From contig CM061104.1 in the NCBI GenBank assembly GCA_030770545.1, positions 15,633,001-15,697,000 on the forward strand: a DNA stretch of 64,000 bases. Reading direction: 5' to 3'. The notes beneath the pieces were generated by a model, which was not told the DNA's origin, did no database searches, and saw nothing but the letters and a program-made list of their open reading frames with translations. The position numbers were made by a program, and so were the translations under genes. This document shows, one piece after another, positions 49,920 to 61,495 of the stretch (position 1 is the stretch's first letter; each line of letters starts with the position of its first letter). Source of the stretch: Macropodus opercularis (lineage: Eukaryota > Chordata > Actinopteri > Anabantiformes > Osphronemidae).

Positions 49920-52900
49920 CTGCTGACATCACACGGAAACATGAAGTGATATAAAACAAACCTCATGTAACCATAAATATGTCCAAGTAGTTACTTCTCT
50001 CATCACAACCAAGAGGAACTACACTTACTGAATGTACTGTTAAAAAGTAGCCATTAGCACAATGAACATGGTCATATTTGTCATATTCTAGCTTTACATC
50101 ACCTCCAGTAGCTGCTACAGGTGACAAAGGCTGTGGACACATGCAGACAAATGGGAGTTAAAGCACCCCTCATTTCTCATAGAGCTAATGTTGCGAGCAT
50201 CATTGTCAGAAATAGATGTGAGGGACACGCTTCGGTAAGGAAACTCACCCAGGTGGAGGTCTGCTGCACGCTCAAAGTCAACAGTAGAGTTGGAAAAACA
50301 TTCATTATCTGATGGACGTCCACAGAAAACATAAAACACAAAAGTGTTTAAATAGACGTCATCTACGTGGGTAAAGTGTCAGATGTGAAATGCATCCTCA
50401 CCAACAGCATGTGCATTCTGCCCATGTGCTCTACACACTCCCTGTACATCTGTCCTCCAGTCAAACCAGAGCTCCCAGCAAGTGCTGCCAATATAAGGCT
50501 TCTGGTGGACGTTGGACCTTCAGCAGAGTCTCCACCCTGCAGCTGACTACAGATTGACAGAGAAGTTATAATTTAAAAGTCCAGTGGACTGTGTTTTTTA
50601 ACAAATATAATGTTGGACAACTGTTTAACCTGTTTGTTGCTGGCTTTACTTCTGCACAGTGTTTAACCAAGTCTGCCTGCTCTCCTTCAGACGTCCCATC
50701 CATCCACCAACCCTCTGCCTCATACAAGCTGTATGTTGGTGTATTTACTGATTCATTACCTAGAGTCAGTTTGTCTTACTTTAAACATCTTAAAATGTTT
50801 TACCACTGAAAGTCTGCATCATCAGGACTGTGTGGATCTGATTTGATTGTTTACAGCTACACACACAGTCGCACAGGCCTTAAAAAGTTAACAGAGCTCT
50901 GACTGCACAAAAGCCATGTAGACAGGAGAGTCTGAGTTCATGAGTGTACGTCTTTCTTCTGTGCATCACTGTGTCTGCGTGTGGTTGGACAGACGCTATG
51001 TTAAAGTTGTCAGTCTGTGACAAAACAGCCTGAAATGAAAAAGGTTTATAAATTCAGTTTAATGTTTTGCTTGTCAGTCAGCAGTAATAAATGATTAACT
51101 TTATTGTAAAAAAATTCTCTGTACTCTTTAAACCCAGATGATATTAGTTTAAAATCTGCATATTTGTTCTTTACGTTTACAAAGGTCACCAACAGTAAAC
51201 ACAGTTACATAGAGGAATCTGTCAAGCCTTATAAATGATATAGTGATCACACAATAAATGAATCACTGCCACAGAATGAGACAACGATTAGAAGAACATT
51301 ACAGATTAAAAATGCATATTTTTCTACTTTTTCGCTCACATCAGTTGCGATAATTTCCTAGAATAAACCAAACCGGGCGATATGTCCCAGATGCGGCTTG
51401 TTTAAGCCAAACATTAATTAATAAAAGCATTTAGTGTACGGTTAATCGCAAAAACAATTGCAACCTAAGCAGGAAAACTACAGCTTTAGTAATAAATAAA
51501 TCATCGCTACTAGCATTTGCTTTAGGGCCTTATGGTAAATAGTATATTTTATGTAAGTAAATAAAGATAATACATGGGAAACAGACCTATCGGACGCCCG
51601 TGTCTTTGCATGGCTCTGTCACTATTTAACCACTAGATGACAGTGTGGTCACTTCCTTTGCCACTACTCTCAATTATCAGTGTGTATGTTTAGTTTCGAC
51701 CACACAGTGTCCTTATAACACTTTTTTACACTTTTCCTATTGACTTCATTAAATACGGAGAGAATGCGAAATTAACCGAAACACTGGAGTCATATACTGA
51801 TTACAGGTGTGTTGCACCCAAGCACGTGCGTTCATAACCCCGTGGTCTCGCAGCAGTGTGATGTTTTCATCCCCTGCAGCAGTGATGTGCCATCAGACGA
51901 GCAACAATGTCCTGGTAACAACACTCCTCTACATCAGAACATCAGAATCTCTGCTCGCCCCCACGGTGAACGAGACAAGATTTGTCTTGTTCAGATAAAC
52001 CTGTGTGTGTCAACAGCAACTCCCTCCTTCCAGTGGAGGGTTTTACAGAGTGTGAATGGGGCAGACGAGGGTCTGGCCTCTAGCCTTTCAGCTGTTTTGA
52101 CTGATAATGCGGCGTGAATAGAGCTTCTAGGGGCCCACACAAGTGCTAATCAGGTATAAAACAGGCTGGCGCATGAAAATGTGACATCAGATTTGCATTT
52201 GTAGAGTCTCACGGAGATTTGCAGTAATTTGACCAGTCGTAAAAGGAGAACTTTTAAATACTGCAATTACGTTAAGGTAGTGTGAATAATAGGAGGCAAA
52301 GGGACAAGCTGACATCTGACAAACACTCTTTAGCTCTGCTTAAAATTGGAGATTTTTTTATTATGATTGTGAGACATCTCAGGAATAACCGGGAATGAAT
52401 ATGCATTGAGTGTATGCATGTGTGCTGCATTGTCACTGGACTCTGACCCTCCACGTTGGACGCTGGCGCTGTGAAGAGTGGGAGGCTTTGGAAGATAAGG
52501 CTTTATGCTGTTGTGTGTGTGTATAGTGTTTGCTTTTATGTGTAAGCTGTGATTAATTTTTTGAAATCACGTTGGCCGTGCACGTTTCAAGCGCCGACTC
52601 TAAGAAGGTGCCGTTTCATAGCAAGCTTTGACAAGTACCAGGATGAGAACAGCTCCTTCTGCCTCTGGATGAAGAAGGGAGATGAAACTGTGACACAGGA
52701 CACGTCAAGACATGACCACGAAGGGAAAATACTAGTTCCCTTCCAGGAAAACACAGCCAACGTGCCGCTGTGGCCTGTGGTCACGGTAATCTCTCAGTGC
52801 TCACACCTCGTCAGTTCACTTTATGACGCCATGTCACAGTTTGGTCCAGTCGCTGTAGAAAAAGTACTGAAAGATTTCTGTGATTAGATTAGTACAAAAC

Positions 52901-52949
52901 ATTGTGTAAAAAAAGATCTGTCAAATCATATTTGCCTGATTGCTGAATT
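49920..52949. other. intergenic, meprin-like 5' side to apoA-IV-like 3' side
   Basis: About 3 kb. On the minus strand a possible exon (near 50303-50250, reading DNECFSNSTVDFERAADLHLG before a GTGAGT donor) is phase-compatible with the first resolved meprin exon, but it matches no family I know. The open stretch near 50535-50395 (minus) and the plus frames at 51809-52117 and 52549-52887 are also unrecognised. Confidence 0.3.
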
Positions 52950-53215
52950 TATTTTATAACTTACAGAAATTTTAAAAAAAGTTACAGTTTCCAACATCAC
53001 AACACATAATAAAAACTCTGTATGTACATGTTTGAGTGCAGACGTTTGCTTTGCAAATATTGCACTTAGCAATAAATAATACGTTGTGGGCGTGCATCCA
53101 GTTTGATTTAGTTTACAGTAGCATTCACATATTCAATTACTACATGCTTCAAGAAGAGGCCAAACAAAGCCAGCATCCTGGTCAGCGATGGAGCGTGTTG
53201 ACCATGGTGGCTGCC

Positions 53216-54176
53216 TCAGTTGTCTTGGACGAGGGACTGGTAGAGGGACATGAGCTGGGCCTGGAGGTCCTGGGTGTAGGGGTCAAGCTTTTCCCTCAAG
53301 TCCTCTGCGTAGGGGGCCACCATCTGTTTTACCAGGTTGGCCCTCTGACTCAGCTCAATCTCAACCTTCTCTTTCATGGGGGCCACACTATCCTGGAAGT
53401 TCTGCAGGTGCTCGTCCATTTTCTGCTTCAGGTTGTTGGTGTAGGGCCCCAGCTGTGTCTGCAGATCTTTCACACTCTGCTCCAAGCTGGTCTTCAGCTC
53501 CTCGCTCTTCTGCACCAGGGTGGACCTCAGGGCCTCAGAGTCCAGGGAGTCTGCGTACGGGGCCAGCTCCCGCTTGAGCTGCTCCACTCTCTGCTGGATC
53601 TGGGCCTTTGTGTCCTCAGTGTAGGGCTCCAGCTTGTCCCTAACAGAGCTCAGCTCCTGTGTCAGCACGTTTCTCAGAACGTCGGCCTCTGTAGTGATCT
53701 TGGTCATCAGGTTCTTGGCTGCGGGAGAAAGCCGCTCCTGGATGGTTACTGCATACTCGCTGGCTAAGTCTGCGCTTTCTGCCAGGCGGGCGCTAAAAGA
53801 CACACATGAGAGAAGTTCTAAACCTCAGAGTCACACATGCATCAGTCATCACGCTCGTCTACAACTTACTTGACTTCCTGGCCAAACTGAGACTTCTTGA
53901 TCATCTGCAGAGTATCGTCGGCTGTCTGGGTTGCCTTGGCGACGTAGTCCCAGAAGGCATCCGTCAACACTTCCACTTGGGGCTTTGGAGCATCAGCGTA
54001 GAAGAGGTTGGCATGACAGCCTGCCAGATGCCGACAAGACAAGTTGAGTGAAGTGAAGATTTTCCAGATCACTTTTCAGCCCACTGTTAACTTTGACTTC
54101 ATGTATAGAAAAGAACATGAAAAGCGTTAAACTTACCGGAAAGCACTGCCACAGCCAGCACCACAAGCGCCTTCAT
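53216..54176 (-). CDS. apoa4b: apolipoprotein A-IV-like, copy 1
   Basis: Secreted exchangeable apolipoprotein of 255 residues that coats lipoprotein particles. Three coding exons, 54176-54137 (40 nt), 54020-53870 (151 nt) and 53792-53216 (577 nt), plus a non-coding leader exon ending at 54271. Signal peptide MKALVVLAVAVLSG, then a conserved N-terminal segment (ANLFYADAPKPQ). The large last exon encodes tandem amphipathic 11/22-residue helices punctuated by Pro, such as LEPYTEDTKAQIQQRV and LAPYADSLDSEALR. Exon lengths are identical to those of copy 2 on the opposite strand, showing a recent inverted duplication. Fish apoA-IV genes beside apoE fit the apoa4b naming, but the copy number suffix is not assigned here. 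Frames on the opposite strand of exon 3 are shadows. Confidence 0.92.
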
Positions 54177-54327
54177 GTCTGTGCAGAGTGAAAAGAAACA
54201 AACGACGTCACATTTACATTTGGATCTACGTCTTTATCTACTTATATTTTAAATGTAGTGTAATTCTCACCTGTGTTTTGCTTGTGTATCTCTCAGGCTT
54301 TGAGTTTGTCGGACCGCTGCTTCCGTG

Positions 54328-54334
54328 TATATAT
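54328..54334 (-). promoter_or_regulatory. TATA box of apoA-IV-like copy 1
   Basis: TATATA on the minus strand, about 25-30 nt upstream of the inferred start of the leader exon (donor CACAG|GTGAGA at 54271). Confidence 0.65.
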
Positions 54335-54337
54335 GCT

Positions 54338-55901
54338 GAAGGCAGATAACACTTGTAGTGAAGAGCCCAAAGTCCAGGAGTCCCTTCCATGCTGTCAGAA
54401 CGGTTCTCTTCCTGTAGCCGGGGCTTCTATCACATGACCACACGTACACAAGCTTTATAGTGGTCTTGTCTTCTGAAAATAAGCTGCTGTACCCCATCAA
54501 GCATCTTTCTCCTTTACAGAATGTTTTAAAGCATTTAGAATAAATTAAACTGACTTAAACTGTCCTTGAAGTCTGGCTACAGATAACATTGTTAGGTTCT
54601 CTCAGCTGGACTCTTAGATTAAGTTTTTAATTTATCAGCAGTGATAAGTTGTCATAGGGTTTTTATATCATTAATTTATTCTAAAACGTACATTGAAAAG
54701 TGCCCTGAGACTATTTGTTGTTATTTGTTTGTGGTTCTATAGTAAGAAACCATGTTGTTTCTGTACATTTGAGGAATATTTTTTTCTCACAGTCGTCGTC
54801 AGAAACTGGATGAGATCAAAGGGCAGTAAAACGCGGTTCAAAGTTCAACAAATGTGAGCGTAACAACGGCAAGGTGTGACAAAGCTGATTTTAGCGTGAC
54901 AGTAAGCAGTTGTGTAACCGACATGGTTCCCTTTTTAATTTAGTCATGGTGCACTGGATGCATTTGTTGATGGAGAACTCATTTTACACAGTTTAACCGT
55001 GTGAGACAACATTTACTTGACATGACCTATGTCCTATGACTCTCAGCCAGTCATAGGACCGTCATTCAGTAGAAGTCCTCCTGTACAAGCTCATCATATT
55101 GCTGGACAGATTCTGAAAGTCATTCTAATTAAGCATCTTCTAATGTCGCACTATTTCAGTAAAACTTCCAAAATGTACAGTTCAAAATTTAACAAGGCTT
55201 TACTCAGTTTTCACTTGTGTGGATGTGAGAAAGGCTTTGCTTAACTGTTATTGTTTCTTCAGTACAGTGTTGTTCGACACATCTTCATTCATTTAAATAT
55301 TCTAAAGGCAAAATAAGACACTAAAACAGGAAGGTGACCTCTGGCATTTCTGGTGTAAAACAGCAGCTACTTTGTCCTTCAGGAGCTGACGGTGTCCTAA
55401 TCGGTTAACCTTTGGCCAGGCCACATCGGGGCTGAACACTGGCATAACAGAAACTAGGACTATGAGATGTGACGTCGGTTGGCACCGCGTCAAGCTAATA
55501 GAGACAATAAAACACCTAATCAATACCGGACATCAAAGATATCAGAGACAGAGGTTGTGTCTGCGTCTACAGGGGGTTTATCTGTAGCTGAGAAAAGCAG
55601 CCAAGTGATTAGAGGCAGGGCTGAGGACAAGGTTCATCGTATGGATCCTTCACACGAACGCTGATGAATCACTGATGCGTAATGGCACACGAGAGTTCAA
55701 CAATAACCATAGTTTGATATTTTAACAGACGTACAAATTGCCAGAAACTGGGCTGAAGTACTGGAGCGTTGAACGTTCATTAGTGTGGGACAACGCACGT
55801 CGCCGAATGTGGCACGAGTCGTCAGGGTGGACAGCAGGGTGAGGCAGGGTGACAGCAAGGCACTAGCACCTGGACTTTGGGATCATTAGTGTCTGGCTCC
55901 C
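54338..55901. promoter_or_regulatory. intergenic between divergent apoA-IV-like genes
   Basis: About 1.56 kb separating the two divergent TATA boxes. No coding exon was seen. It must hold the promoters of both genes and possibly a shared liver/intestine enhancer (inference). Confidence 0.45.
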
Positions 55902-55909
55902 TATATAAG
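55902..55909 (+). promoter_or_regulatory. TATA box of apoA-IV-like copy 2
   Basis: TATATAAG about 30 nt upstream of a non-coding leader exon that ends near 55976 at a GTAAGG donor. Confidence 0.75.
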
Positions 55910-56061
55910 CTGCAGAGTCTCACAAGCTGAAAGCCAGAGCTGCCAAAAGGACTTGCACATACACTCGCAACCTAAGGTAAGGTGGCAGAAAAACGAGGAC
56001 CTGTCTGCTTGTCTGCTGCTGTGGTGACTAACTGGACTTTCTTGTCATAGGTCCAACAGCC

Positions 56062-57069
56062 ATGAAGCTCCTCGTTGTGCTCGTCGTAGCCGCTTTCACC
56101 GGTGAGTAGGATATAAGAGCGTTAAGGCATGTACGCATACGAGTGGTGCAAAATAATGAACTAAAGGGTCTCGGTTCAAACGAAGAACGTCAACACAGGC
56201 TGAAAAGTCGCTTTAAAACTTGTCTCTGTGCAACAGGCTGTCACGCCAACCTCTTCTATGCCGATGCACCCAAGCCCCAGCTGGAAGTGCTGACAGATGC
56301 GTTCTGGGACTATGTTGCCAAAGCCACTCAGACGGCTGATGACACCCTGCAGCTGGTCAGGAAATCTCAGTTCGGACAGGACGTCAGGTAGGTTCCGCTG
56401 TACAAAATGTGACTCCCACGCAATGTCCCTGATGGGGCTCTAGCAAGTGTAATATAAGTCTGGCTAAGCACAACACTCGCTTTCCTGTCTAGTGCTCGTC
56501 TGACAGAAAGCGCAGACATTGCCTCCCAGTATGCAGTGACCCTCCAGGAGCAGCTCCCCCCAGCAGCTCAAGACCTAATCACCAAAGTCTCTGCAGAGGC
56601 TGATGTGCTCAAAGAGCGCGTTACCCAAGAGCTGAGCTCCGTGAGAGAGAAGGTGGAGCCCTACACCGAGGACTTGAAGGCCCAGATCCAGCAGAGGGTG
56701 GAGAAGCTTAAGCAGGACCTGGCCCCCTACGCTGACCAGCTGGACTCCGAGGCCCTGAGGACTGCCCTGACACAGAAGAGCGAAGAGCTGAGGACCAGCC
56801 TGGACCAGTCTGTGAAGGACCTCCAGACTAAGGTGGGGCCCTTCGCCGATGACCTGAAGAAGAAAGTGGACCAGCACCTGCAGGAATTCAAGGAGCGCGT
56901 GGCCCCCGTGAGCGTTCAGGTGCAGAGCGAAGTGATGCAGAGAGCCCAGCAGGTTAAAGAAATGGCTGCCCCCTACGTCGATGAGCTGAGAGAGAAGCTG
57001 GACCCCTACGCCCAGGACCTCCAGACTCGTCTCACCTCCCTCTACGAATCCTTTGTCAAATCTAAGTAG
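56062..57069 (+). CDS. apoa4b: apolipoprotein A-IV-like, copy 2
   Basis: Secreted apolipoprotein of 255 residues. Coding exons 56062-56101, 56237-56387 and 56493-57069 (40, 151 and 577 nt) have the same lengths and phases as copy 1. Signal peptide MKLLVVLVVAAFTG; mature start about ANLFYADAPKPQ. Pro-punctuated amphipathic repeats such as VEPYTEDLKAQIQQRV, LAPYADQLDSEALR, VGPFADDLKKKV, AAPYVDELREKL and LDPYAQDLQTRL fill the last exon. The C-terminus is Lys-ending (VKSK) where copy 1 ends QDN. Synthesised in liver and intestine in fish (family knowledge). A non-coding leader exon and TATA box precede it. A-IV naming is by overall resemblance and synteny; apoA-I is the main alternative but fits less well. 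Confidence 0.93.
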
Positions 57070-57237
57070 ACCTTCACAATTAGCCAACAAAGAACTGCCT
57101 CTAGAAACCACTTTCTAAACACGTTAATGATTTGAGACACGAGCTCACCGATTCTGAGTGGACGACGTGTAAGGACATTGACAGTATTATTAAGAGTTGG
57201 TCTGTGACCACAATGCTCACTTCTTCTGTATTATGAA

Positions 57238-57243
57238 AATAAA
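57238..57243 (+). other. poly(A) signal of apoA-IV-like copy 2
   Basis: AATAAA about 170 nt past the stop at 57067-57069. Confidence 0.75.
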
Positions 57244-60200
57244 GTAAAAGCAAAACATGAACGTGTGTTGTGTTCATTGCAGAGTCAAGATGAAATCATT
57301 AGTAGCTTGTGGATGTGTTTGTTCTTACAAATATAGGAACGTAAATTACACTGACATGAATAAACAAAAAACAACATGTTTAGTTAAAGGTGGTGGTTAA
57401 AATGCACACGTTCAGATTTTTCAGGTTGTAAAACAGAACAAAACCTACGAAAGCCACACAATCAAGAAGTTTGTTTGTCCCCACAACCACACACGCTCTC
57501 TCTCCCTTGCCGCGCCCCTGTTCAGTTTCTGTTGTCAGTTTTGGACAAGGCATGTTCAGGTCTCTGCAGGTTCGTGAAGACACCCTGCGTGCGCCTTGTT
57601 TTTAGTTTTCCTTCCGTCTGCTGCCAGATTGCTCCCACGCTGCCTCGCTCAGTGGCAAACAACATTCCTCTGTTCTCCCCCATCTGTCACCGCCGCTGCT
57701 CACCGTTAACCCTCCAGGGGCACACAGCGCTGATTACATGTGTCTGGCTTTCAGGTTATATTCTGAATAAAAATGTTTACAAAACGCCTTATTGATTTAT
57801 TAATATCCTGTCAATGTTTTTAGGCTTCACTGGATTCAAGAGTCTGTTTTCATCACTGAATTTTACACAGTTTTTACTTAAATGTTATTTTTTTAATTAA
57901 CTGCATCAATAAAGTTATTATTGTGTCATATTACTCATAAAAAAGTTTTTCTTTCAGTTTCTTTACATATCTGTTATAGGAGCAGACTGGAGAAACTGAA
58001 GAAAGTGTTACCCTAATACTAAATACTTCACATAAATGTGGTTGAATTAACTTAAAATGTCTAGTTTGAATGATCAGAGCAAATGAACTAATAGAATTTG
58101 CCATTAAAAGTGGAAAACAGATGCGAACCGTAACATAATGACTGGAAGCGACTGGCCTGGCCCCTGACACGCTGGCAGGCCCAGACTTCTACTCCCCAAT
58201 GCAGCAGCCCTGCTCATCTTTACTTTAGGTTCTACTCACACTCCCCCTTCAGCTGATGCTCTGACTCAGAACCACCTGATGTTGAATACGCAACGTAAAA
58301 ATAACAATTCTGACCTTGAACACCCGGTTCAACGACTTCTAACCACAGATGTTAACTGCAATAAATGCGCTGACTCGACTAAAAAGATGTTTTTCAGCAG
58401 GATGAGATCATCCAGATTTAACCAAAAGGCAGATTCTTACAGAAAACTAGAGGTTACATTTGTTCAAGCTGCGTAAAGATGTTCTGTCGGCAACTGTGTG
58501 GTGTTAAACGTTTGTTGTGGAGTAAAGGAGAAGCTGCTTCACTGTATTACTTCATTGTTTCTCTTTGTTTCACTTCCCCATCTGGGTCTTCGTGGCCTGG
58601 CAGCTTTGTGCGCTTGTGTGCTCTGGCTTGAGATCTTTGGTCCAACAACTCTGCACAGAAGAAATGCAGAGACTTTATAAACGTACCTCAGCAGCTACTA
58701 CTACTGTTAACTAAGGAGTTAACACACTCCTCAAATCTGAAACAGTGTGAAATGGTGGCGTTTCAGCCTACACAGGCTCTTTCTTCGGCTCTTGATTTGT
58801 TTCGTGTGTTTAAACTGGACTGGACTTGTTATCTTGCCGCTGCACAGTATCTAGCCCCGTGCCACACACCTCCTCGAGTGACACACGCTCATGTCATGGT
58901 ATATAAAGGTCAAAGGTCCTGCTCTTCTAACAGAGACGTGACACCTAAGCATACAGGGTCTAAACTCGACATTTCATCAACTGTTTATTCTCACTGTTGA
59001 TGTTGGAAGAGAAAAGACACCGAACGCAGTCTTAAGTGGCAACGAAGTCTCCTGAAGGGCCCAAGTCTTTACACATGGGCAGAAAAACAGTTAAAACAGG
59101 CTGCAAGCGAACACTTGTTATGTGCACCAGGGTACACGACAGTATGTCCTGCTGCTAATCAAATATTTGTTGCTCAATATGCTGTTTCTCCATAAAAAAA
59201 ACTCCCCTTCTCCTGCGCCAGTTTCAAAATGGGGGAACTTCTTGGAAACATCCAAACTGTGAAAACTACAACAAACAGACGGGATCAAGGCTTTTTTTCT
59301 CGTTTTTTCCATGTGGTTCTAGTATAATTAGCTTCTTTTGTTCGGCGATCTTGTTCGGGTTTTTACAGGTTATAGGAAAATAAGATTTCAGTCTTTTATT
59401 GCCTCTAATCTTTCTTTTGTACACTAGGCTTAATGCACTCGACTATTCTGACCCCAAGCCTAAACATGCCCGTCCTGTAGAGCTGACAACCTATTTGTAC
59501 TTCTGGCACTCAGAGGTAATTTATAGCTCTACTCTGCTCTCAGGATGTAGAAAACGCAGTTTGGTTTAGCTTTACCACCAGACTGTCACGCACTGAAGCC
59601 AGAGGTGTGTGTGTGTGTGTGGGGGGGGTTGTGTGTCTGGAGGTGTCAACGGTCAGCAGTCGCGGAGCATTTAGATGTGAAATGCATGTGTGACGCCTTC
59701 ATTTACATTTACATCCTGGTGCCATGAGCATTTATATTCAGATAGTAGCACTTAGTGATAACATCAGAGAAAACCAGTGGCCAGTAAAAGCCAGACCTGT
59801 GACAACGTACTCACATCAGCTCCTTCAGCAAAACGAACTAAATGGAAATATAAGTGGGTGGAAATATAAGTGGGAATGTTTTGCAACCTTATCAATAAAC
59901 TCCAAACCCACGTAACCAATCCAAACAAATAAAGACGTTATCTGTAGATTAGAACAAGCCGGTGGACTCTAGCTTTGTTTTCAAGTATTTGCAGATTCCA
60001 GATGAAAAACTTGACTCATACATATTTACTAGAAACAGAAAGTTGCACGATGAGAAGCTTTTGCGCCGTTGTCCTTGTGGGCGCGTTGCTCAAGCGCCCG
60101 TTCGAACAATGCGAGAACTTCGGACGCCGGGTTGTTGGCACGTTGCGTGGAAGGAAGCGGGACTGTGTGCAGACAAATAATCGGCCACGTGAACGCGTGC

Positions 60201-60247
60201 GCGCCCCCACCCAGCCCACGCGCACCAGCAGCAGCCTCCCGGGACTC
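57244..60247. other. intergenic, apoA-IV-like copy 2 to apoE
   Basis: About 3 kb without a recognised gene. The right 200 nt are GC-richer and form the apoE promoter. A short GT/G tract lies at 59605-59630. Confidence 0.5.
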
Positions 60248-60255
60248 TATAAAAG
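60248..60255 (+). promoter_or_regulatory. TATA box of apoE
   Basis: TATAAAAG followed by a non-coding exon of about 25 nt that ends at 60301 with CAG|GTGAGT. Confidence 0.8.
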
Positions 60256-60405
60256 CCCGCAGTCACCGCGCAGGGAGCACGGAGGAAGCTCGACCTCTCA
60301 GGTGAGTAGCAGGAGGCGGATCTGGGGCTTTTCACGTTCGCATTTATGGAAAATAAGTATGTGAATCGTTTCTTTATTCTTTTCACAGCTGTAACTGCAG
60401 AAACC

Positions 60406-61495
60406 ATGAAGGCTGTGGCTCTCATCCTTGCTCTGGCAGTCATCACTGGTGAGTATTCTGTCCCCCTCTGGGCTCATACCAACACTTTCCTTCCTTTCTG
60501 TCTACTTCACCGTGTTCCCACCCTTCAAAGGCTGCAACGCCCGTGCTGTGCGCCAGGCTGATGGCACCCAAACCCGCTGGGAAGAGACCGTGAACCGCTT
60601 CTCGGACTACGTTTCCCAGCTGAACCAGAGAGCCGATGGCATCGTGCAGAACCTCAAGGCCTCCCAGATCAGCAGGGAGCTGGAGTAAGTGAACCTGAGC
60701 GTTGTTTATCGTGCACATACACCCAGCGTTGCTCCATGCAGCCCTAACCGGCCCTCATATCTGACTGCCGCTCCTCCAGCACTCTGATTACTGACACCAT
60801 GTCAGAGCTGACGACCTACAGAGATGACCTCCAGGCCAAGCTGAGCCCCTACACCGATGCCTCCTCTGGGAAGCTGTTTGAGGATCTGCAGCTTCTGTCC
60901 AACAAACTGCAGAAGGACATGGTGGATGCCAAGGATCGCAGCGCCGTCTACCTGGGTGAGCTGAAGACCATGGTGGCGCAGAACTCCGATGACGTCAGCA
61001 GCCGCATCAGGACCTACACCAACAAGCTGAGGAAGCGCCTGGACAAGGACAGAGAGGAGATCCAGAAGTAAGTTGAACAGAGGTTCTCGTGCTTATTTTC
61101 TTCTGGCCGTGTGCGATGTGTGATCTAAATGACACTCTCTCACCACCAGAACTGTTACCACCTATCTGACTGAACTCCAGTCCCGCACCTCCCAAAACAT
61201 GGACACCGTGAAGGAGCACGTCGAGCCCCTCGTCCAACAGGCCAGCGACACCGCCACCAAGAAGCTGAGCGACATGTCCGCCCTCCTGAAGACCCAGGCT
61301 GAAGGTTTGGGCCCGCAGCTGGAGAGACAGGCTGCAGACATCAGGTCTCAGCTGGAAGCCACAGCCGACGAGCTGCGCACCTCCCTGGAGGGCAAGATCA
61401 GCGAGCTGACTGAGCTGTTCTCCCCCTACGCCGCCAAGCTCCGTGAGCAGTTAGACGGCATAATGGACAAGGTCAAGGAGACGGCCAGCGCCTGA
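60406..61495 (+). CDS. apoeb: apolipoprotein E (teleost Eb type)
   Basis: Secreted lipid-transport protein and LDL-receptor ligand. Four coding exons (60406-60448, 60531-60684, 60780-61067, 61150-61495) join in phase to 276 residues, preceded by a leader exon (to 60301). Signal peptide MKAVALILALAVITG. The body is amphipathic helix repeats with few prolines. The key mark is the basic LRKRL at residues 149-153 within NKLRKRLDKDREE, the same core as the receptor-binding helix of mammalian apoE, at nearly the same position. The C-terminal part (SPYAAKLREQLDGIMDKVKE) is the likely lipid-binding region. Gene order after tomm40 and apoA-IV-like genes supports apoEb. High confidence; the b suffix rests on synteny. 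Confidence 0.94.

Noticed and set aside
49920..49959. ATG at 49959 as meprin start without splicing
   Set aside because: Gives MFYITSCFRVMSAG, a poor signal peptide; a CAG acceptor right before GT GAT fits a separate signal-peptide exon better.
51809..52117. 102-residue plus frame
   Set aside because: Cys- and Ser-rich but without a signal peptide or a known motif; no supporting exons.
52549..52887. 112-residue plus frame with fairly protein-like composition
   Set aside because: No domain or splice partner recognised; an isolated frame of this size is expected by chance in 64 kb. Kept only as a comment on the intergenic stretch.
53036..53767. 243-residue plus-strand frame
   Set aside because: Antisense shadow of the apoA-IV-like copy 1 last exon, whose repeats keep the opposite strand open; Leu/Gly/Val-rich without any family signature.
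56575..57111. 178-residue minus-strand frame
   Set aside because: Antisense shadow of the apoA-IV-like copy 2 last exon.
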